Assembly: GCA_964582265.1 (NCBI GenBank)
Contig: CAZOQT010000015.1
Span: 1-25,448 of the forward strand
DNA: 25,448 bases
Direction of reading: 5' to 3'
From: JBAZYK01 sp964582265
Lineage (GTDB): Bacteria; Patescibacteriota; Gracilibacteria; UBA1369
Every line of letters starts with the position of its first letter. The first letter of the stretch is position 1. This document shows positions 22,523 to 25,448 of this stretch, one piece after another. A program made the position numbers and the translations under genes. The notes under the pieces are model-generated. The model did not search any database, was not told where the DNA came from, and worked only from the letters and a program-made list of their open reading frames with translations.

Positions 22523-23299
22523 ATGGCATATCTGATCCTAACATTCTTAGCTGGACTGATACTTTTTTTTGCTCCGTTAATAATTTCCAGCAAATTATCT
22601 AAAAAGTGGATGATTCCCCGACGAACTTTTTGGCGGGCTGGCGCTTTTCATGCCTTTATCATGTTATTTTACATGGCTGTTTTGGGCAATTTAAGTTCTG
22701 TGTTCCCTGGTATAACAAGCCTTAATATAGTCTGGAAGGCCCTAATTACAGCGGTTATAACTGGTTTATTTGTGGAACTTGGGAGGTTTGTAGTACTGGA
22801 TCGATTTATGAAGCAAATTAGAAAACCAAAAGAAATAGTCTATTTTGGCTTTAGTTGGACTGGATTTAATGCCTTTATAATTGGAATCTTGACCTTACTA
22901 AATGCTTTTGGAATGTACTATCTGATGAATATACAAGATATTAAAACTGAGTTTCCGCAGGCATCCAGCGAACAAATTGAACTACTGGAAGAGGCAAATA
23001 AACAAATAAACGAAGAATCTCAAAACACTTTTATGGCTATAGCACCACTTGTTGAAAATGCCAGTATGATTTTGATAGATATTGCTATGTCAATTATAAT
23101 TCTGTTTGCCATAACAAAAATGATGACACGCTTTGTTTGGCTTGCTGTTGGTTTTAAAATCTTAGTGAACTTTACCAGTCTTGCCCTGTTTGAGGTAAAT
23201 TTTTTACTATCCGAAGCCGTTTTTATTTTTGCAGCTTTGATCAGCTTTTTTATTATTCGTTTTTGGTCAAAACACCTGGTTCATCTTCCCACTTCTTAG
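22523..23299 (+). CDS. polytopic membrane protein, YhfC-like
   Basis: A 258-residue protein with about seven hydrophobic segments and a charged loop (about 138-168). Three blocks align with the YhfC family of membrane proteins (putative intramembrane metalloproteases): GLFVELGRF (81-89) with the EExGR element, FGFSWTGFNA (108-117) where YhfC has GHGGIEA, and VENASMILIDIAMS (177-190) where YhfC has an ER...H block. Most of the likely catalytic His and Glu are replaced, so this looks like a non-catalytic relative. It lies three bases after the anchored beta-domain protein. Its 3' end overlaps the convergent rnc gene by 47 bases. Confidence 0.65.
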   Translation: MAYLILTFLAGLILFFAPLIISSKLSKKWMIPRRTFWRAGAFHAFIMLFYMAVLGNLSSVFPGITSLNIVWKALITAVITGLFVELGRFVVLDRFMKQIRKPKEIVYFGFSWTGFNAFIIGILTLLNAFGMYYLMNIQDIKTEFPQASSEQIELLEEANKQINEESQNTFMAIAPLVENASMILIDIAMSIIILFAITKMMTRFVWLAVGFKILVNFTSLALFEVNFLLSEAVFIFAALISFFIIRFWSKHLVHLPTS

Positions 23300-23975
23300 C
23301 TTTAAGAGCTTCTTTGGCGGCCTCTTGTTCTGCCTTTTGCTTACTGGAACCTTCACCACTGGCGATCATTTCTTCGCCAATATAGGCTGCCATCGTAAAG
23401 ATCTTATTGTGATCCGGACCTTCTTCTTTGATCAATTTATATTCAGGAGTTATGCTTAAAAGTTCTTGTGAAATTTCCTGGAATTTGGATTTTGCATCGA
23501 TATGCAAACCTTTGGTTAATATCTGCTCAAGTCTTTTTAAAATAAACTGATCAATAAAACTGTGAGCTTCTTTATAACCTTGATCCAAATAAATGGCGCC
23601 AATTAAAGCTTCCAGGGTATTAGCCAAGATATAATTTTTTTTGCGCCCACCAGATTTTTCTTCTCCGCGACTTAAATATAGATATACCCCTAAATTTAAT
23701 TCATTGGATATTTCCGCAAGATGTTTGCCTTTTACCAGAGCCGAGCGCCAATTTGTAAGAACCCCTTCTGACTCCGTTGGGTAATTTTTATAAAGAAAAT
23801 CTGTCACTACTAATTCCAGGACTGCATCGCCCAAAAACTCCAAACGCTCGTTGAACTCTTGTCGCTTTTCTTTGTGTTCATTTACATAAGATTTGTGTAC
23901 AAAAGCCAAATCTAAAAGATTTTTGTCTTTGAAGCTGATGTTTATTTTTTCCTCAAGATTTTGATAACGATTCAC
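23253..23975 (-). CDS. rnc: ribonuclease III
   Basis: A 240-residue RNase III with a GTG start. The catalytic domain has the family signature ERLEFLGDAVL (43-53), with metal-binding E46 and D50, and the second acidic cluster ANTLEALIGAIYLDQG. The C-terminal dsRNA-binding domain ends with GEGSSKQKAEQEAAKEAL. It processes rRNA precursors and other double-stranded RNA. It follows nusB by 12 bases. Its last 47 bases overlap the convergent membrane-protein gene. Confidence 0.96.
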   Translation of the reverse strand: MNRYQNLEEKINISFKDKNLLDLAFVHKSYVNEHKEKRQEFNERLEFLGDAVLELVVTDFLYKNYPTESEGVLTNWRSALVKGKHLAEISNELNLGVYLYLSRGEEKSGGRKKNYILANTLEALIGAIYLDQGYKEAHSFIDQFILKRLEQILTKGLHIDAKSKFQEISQELLSITPEYKLIKEEGPDHNKIFTMAAYIGEEMIASGEGSSKQKAEQEAAKEALKAKKWEDEPGVLTKNE

Positions 23976-23987
23976 GATAGCTAATAA

Positions 23988-24506
23988 TTATTGAGTTTTT
24001 TTTGGCTGTTTTGAAGGACTTTTCACCTTTTTAGAGACAGATTCCACTTTGGTGGACTGCCCGTTTGCCTGAGATTCGGCTGTCTTTTGAACAGCTTCAG
24101 GGCGATATTTATGCATTACCGTGCTTAAAACACCGTTTACAAATTTTGGGGCGTTAACGTCACCGTAACTTTTAGCAACCTCTACTGCTTCATTAATTGC
24201 CACAATAGGAGGAACATCATCGGAAAAAATGATTTCATATATCCCGATTTCCAAAATCGCCCGGTCAACAGGCGCAATTTTGTCTACAGGCCATTCTGGA
24301 GCTTCCTCTTGCAATACATCTAAAATATCCTTCTTTTTATCGAGGACATTTTTTAATAAATCCTGGGCAAAGGAAACGTCTTTAAGGCGATCAGCATATT
24401 CTTTCAAATTATATGCCAAAATTTCCTTAGCTTCACCGCCACGAAATTCGTAGGTGAAGATGGTTTGCATAACAGCAATGCGAGCTAAATGGCGATAACT
24501 GGCCAT
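23988..24506 (-). CDS. nusB: transcription antitermination factor NusB
   Basis: Residues 1-135 are an all-helical NusB domain: RHLARIAVMQTIFTYEF at the N-terminus, then WPVDKIAPVDRAILEIGIYEI, IVAINEAVEVAKSYG and FVNGVLSTV. It binds boxA RNA with the ribosomal protein S10 in rRNA antitermination. Residues about 136-172 are an extra Ser/Lys-rich basic tail (STKVESVSKKVKSPSKQPKK), likely disordered and suited to RNA contact; many NusB proteins lack it. It sits two bases after rpmF and before rnc. Confidence 0.95.
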   Translation of the reverse strand: MASYRHLARIAVMQTIFTYEFRGGEAKEILAYNLKEYADRLKDVSFAQDLLKNVLDKKKDILDVLQEEAPEWPVDKIAPVDRAILEIGIYEIIFSDDVPPIVAINEAVEVAKSYGDVNAPKFVNGVLSTVMHKYRPEAVQKTAESQANGQSTKVESVSKKVKSPSKQPKKTQ

Positions 24507-24508
24507 GT

Positions 24509-24745
24509 TTAGGCTTTTACTTTGGTGATTTGATCAATCTTTTTACCCATATCAAGTACTTTTTTGCCATTGTAATGACCACAATTTGGGCAAGCATGAT
24601 GATTCAATTTTTTCTCTTTGCAGTTTGTACAATCATTAAGGTTCACAATCCCCTTAAGTTTAACCTGTGTATGATGGGTAAAGCTGTGATAGCGCTTACC
24701 TGAACGGCCTTTAGATTTTTTATACTTAGGTACTGGATGCTTCAT
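24509..24745 (-). CDS. rpmF: 50S ribosomal protein L32
   Basis: A 78-residue L32 with the conserved MKHPVPKYKKSKGRSGKR start and a complete zinc ribbon C39/C42/C52/C55 (DCTNCK...ACPNCGHYNGKKV). The Cys-containing form is present rather than the zinc-free paralogue type. Its place after the yceD gene is the classic bacterial order. The 58-base spacer upstream is almost entirely simple repeat. Confidence 0.97.
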   Translation of the reverse strand: MKHPVPKYKKSKGRSGKRYHSFTHHTQVKLKGIVNLNDCTNCKEKKLNHHACPNCGHYNGKKVLDMGKKIDQITKVKA

Positions 24746-24750
24746 TTTTT

Positions 24751-24801
24751 AATTAGTAATTAATAATTAGTAATTAGTAATTTCTGTAAGTAATTTCTGT
24801 G
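24751..24801. repeat. intergenic AATTAGTAATTA repeat plus a 13-base tandem duplication
   Basis: AATTAGTAATTA, ATAATTAGTAATTAGTAATT (an array of the TTAGTAA word) is followed by a tandem duplication of the 13-base unit AGTAATTTCTGTA/G. It fills the gap between rpmF and yceD and shares its core word with the repeat at 20179-20210. Confidence 0.65.
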
Positions 24802-24803
24802 CT

Positions 24804-25361
24804 CTATTTTTTCTTCTTTTGGCTTTTAACAACAAGCTTTTTCAGATCTTTAAATGGTTGATATGTTTCCATTTTTTCATCATCATCTTTGCATTTGCAC
24901 TTGGTGCTGTTTTTATTAACGCCACAGTGCATACAAAGACCCTTACAGCCTTTAGAGCATACTGGAATAAGCGGAAAATGCAAGATAATTTCTTGACGGA
25001 CCATCTCACTTAAATCAATGGTCATAGCCTTTAAATTGATCAAATAGGTATCAGTTGGATCATCAACATCATCTGGCTTATCGTGATAGAATTCCCTTTC
25101 TGCTTCTGGAACTAAAATGGTTTGAACAAAGGGCTCCAAACATAGTTGGCAAATAAAGTTGACGTCTACATGCGCATTATTCAGCAAAACACTGATTTCT
25201 TCCTTTAACTTAATAAGCATCAAATCAGCCTGAAAATTGCTGGCAAAATCCAATATTTCTCCCGGGTATTCTATTTTTTGATCGATTTTCTCTTTTTCGA
25301 CTGTTCCTTGCGCACTATTCCAGAGCTTAGAAACGCGAAAAGTAAGTTGTGGCAGTTTCAT
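24804..25361 (-). CDS. yceD: YceD/DUF177 family protein
   Basis: A 185-residue DUF177 protein. It has an internal CxxC (C71/C74, ICQLCLEPF) and the family's C-terminal Cys cluster (C135, C139, C143, C146, C155, C157; VCSKGCKGLCMHCG then KCKCK), probably a zinc site, with the preceding DLSEMVRQEIILHFP helix. YceD is linked to 23S rRNA and ribosome large-subunit assembly and is nearly always upstream of rpmF, as here. The basic tail ends in KSQKKKK. A short hairpin lies in its leader. Confidence 0.92.
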   Translation of the reverse strand: MKLPQLTFRVSKLWNSAQGTVEKEKIDQKIEYPGEILDFASNFQADLMLIKLKEEISVLLNNAHVDVNFICQLCLEPFVQTILVPEAEREFYHDKPDDVDDPTDTYLINLKAMTIDLSEMVRQEIILHFPLIPVCSKGCKGLCMHCGVNKNSTKCKCKDDDEKMETYQPFKDLKKLVVKSQKKKK

Positions 25362-25374
25362 ATTAATTTCTAGA

Positions 25375-25393
25375 GCGACTGGAAAGAAGTCGC
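25375..25393. other. short hairpin in the yceD-rpmF leader
   Basis: GCGACT (25375-25380) pairs perfectly with AGTCGC (25388-25393) around a 7-base loop, 14 bases before the yceD start on the minus strand. Neither strand has a T-run after it, so it is not a Rho-independent terminator. It could be a leader structure. Confidence 0.3.
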
Positions 25394-25448
25394 AAAATGT
25401 AAATAAATAGGTTAAAAATGTCTAAATATAGCTGCAACGCGGCATCAA

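Overview
The window is an AT-rich bacterial chromosome segment with short intergenic gaps, genes on both strands in small operons, one tRNA, and no rRNA, insertion sequence, CRISPR array or phage block. The gene set fits a small-genome uncultured bacterium, most plausibly of the Candidate Phyla Radiation (Patescibacteria). The grounds are a CxxC-x17-CxxC zinc-ribbon protein, a minimal SUF system, many small hypothetical envelope proteins and start codons almost without Shine-Dalgarno motifs. This placement is inference from gene content; no phylogenetic marker could be searched.

Layout. 1-627: C-terminal end of an SMC/ABC-type ATPase that starts outside the window. 660-3078: a small unknown gene, an RGG-like protein with two zinc ribbons, and a lytic-transglycosylase-domain protein. 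3200-8888: the main module, an iron-sulfur assembly operon reading Rrf2 regulator, sufC, sufB, a short sufD, a 66-residue protein with 11 cysteines, sufS, a sufU/iscU scaffold and a sufT-like MIP18 protein. 8917-11274 (minus): an anchored hypothetical protein, dihydrofolate reductase and thymidylate synthase. 11408-13615: an unknown protein, a HAD phosphatase and a NYN-domain protein. 13765-15252: peroxiredoxin plus a thioredoxin-reductase-like flavoprotein. 15274-16916: a Nudix hydrolase (minus), an Mrp/ApbC ATPase and tRNA-Leu(CAG). 16918-21443 (minus): a PLP aminotransferase, a 2-hydroxyacid dehydrogenase and glycerate 2-kinase, then a ZnuA-like lipoprotein with its own palindromic operator. 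21587-23299: an anchored beta-domain protein and a YhfC-like membrane protein. 23253-25361 (minus): yceD, rpmF, nusB and rnc, a classical information-processing cluster.

How the genes work together. SufS would mobilise sulfur, SufBCD and the SufU-like scaffold build clusters, SufT and the distant Mrp protein may help deliver them, and the Rrf2 regulator carries the cysteines expected of a cluster sensor. No SufE, A-type carrier or ferredoxin lies in the window. The Cys-rich protein between sufD and sufS is therefore the best candidate for something undescribed. The aminotransferase, dehydrogenase and kinase could convert serine through hydroxypyruvate and D-glycerate to 2-phosphoglycerate. 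Peroxiredoxin and the reductase form a peroxide-defence pair, although the reductase has lost the usual NADPH-phosphate motif. Several proteins (Mrp, the reductase, the YhfC-like protein and the secreted tandem-domain protein) keep their fold signatures but lack family-typical ligand or catalytic residues. No stretch longer than about 260 bases lacks a gene.
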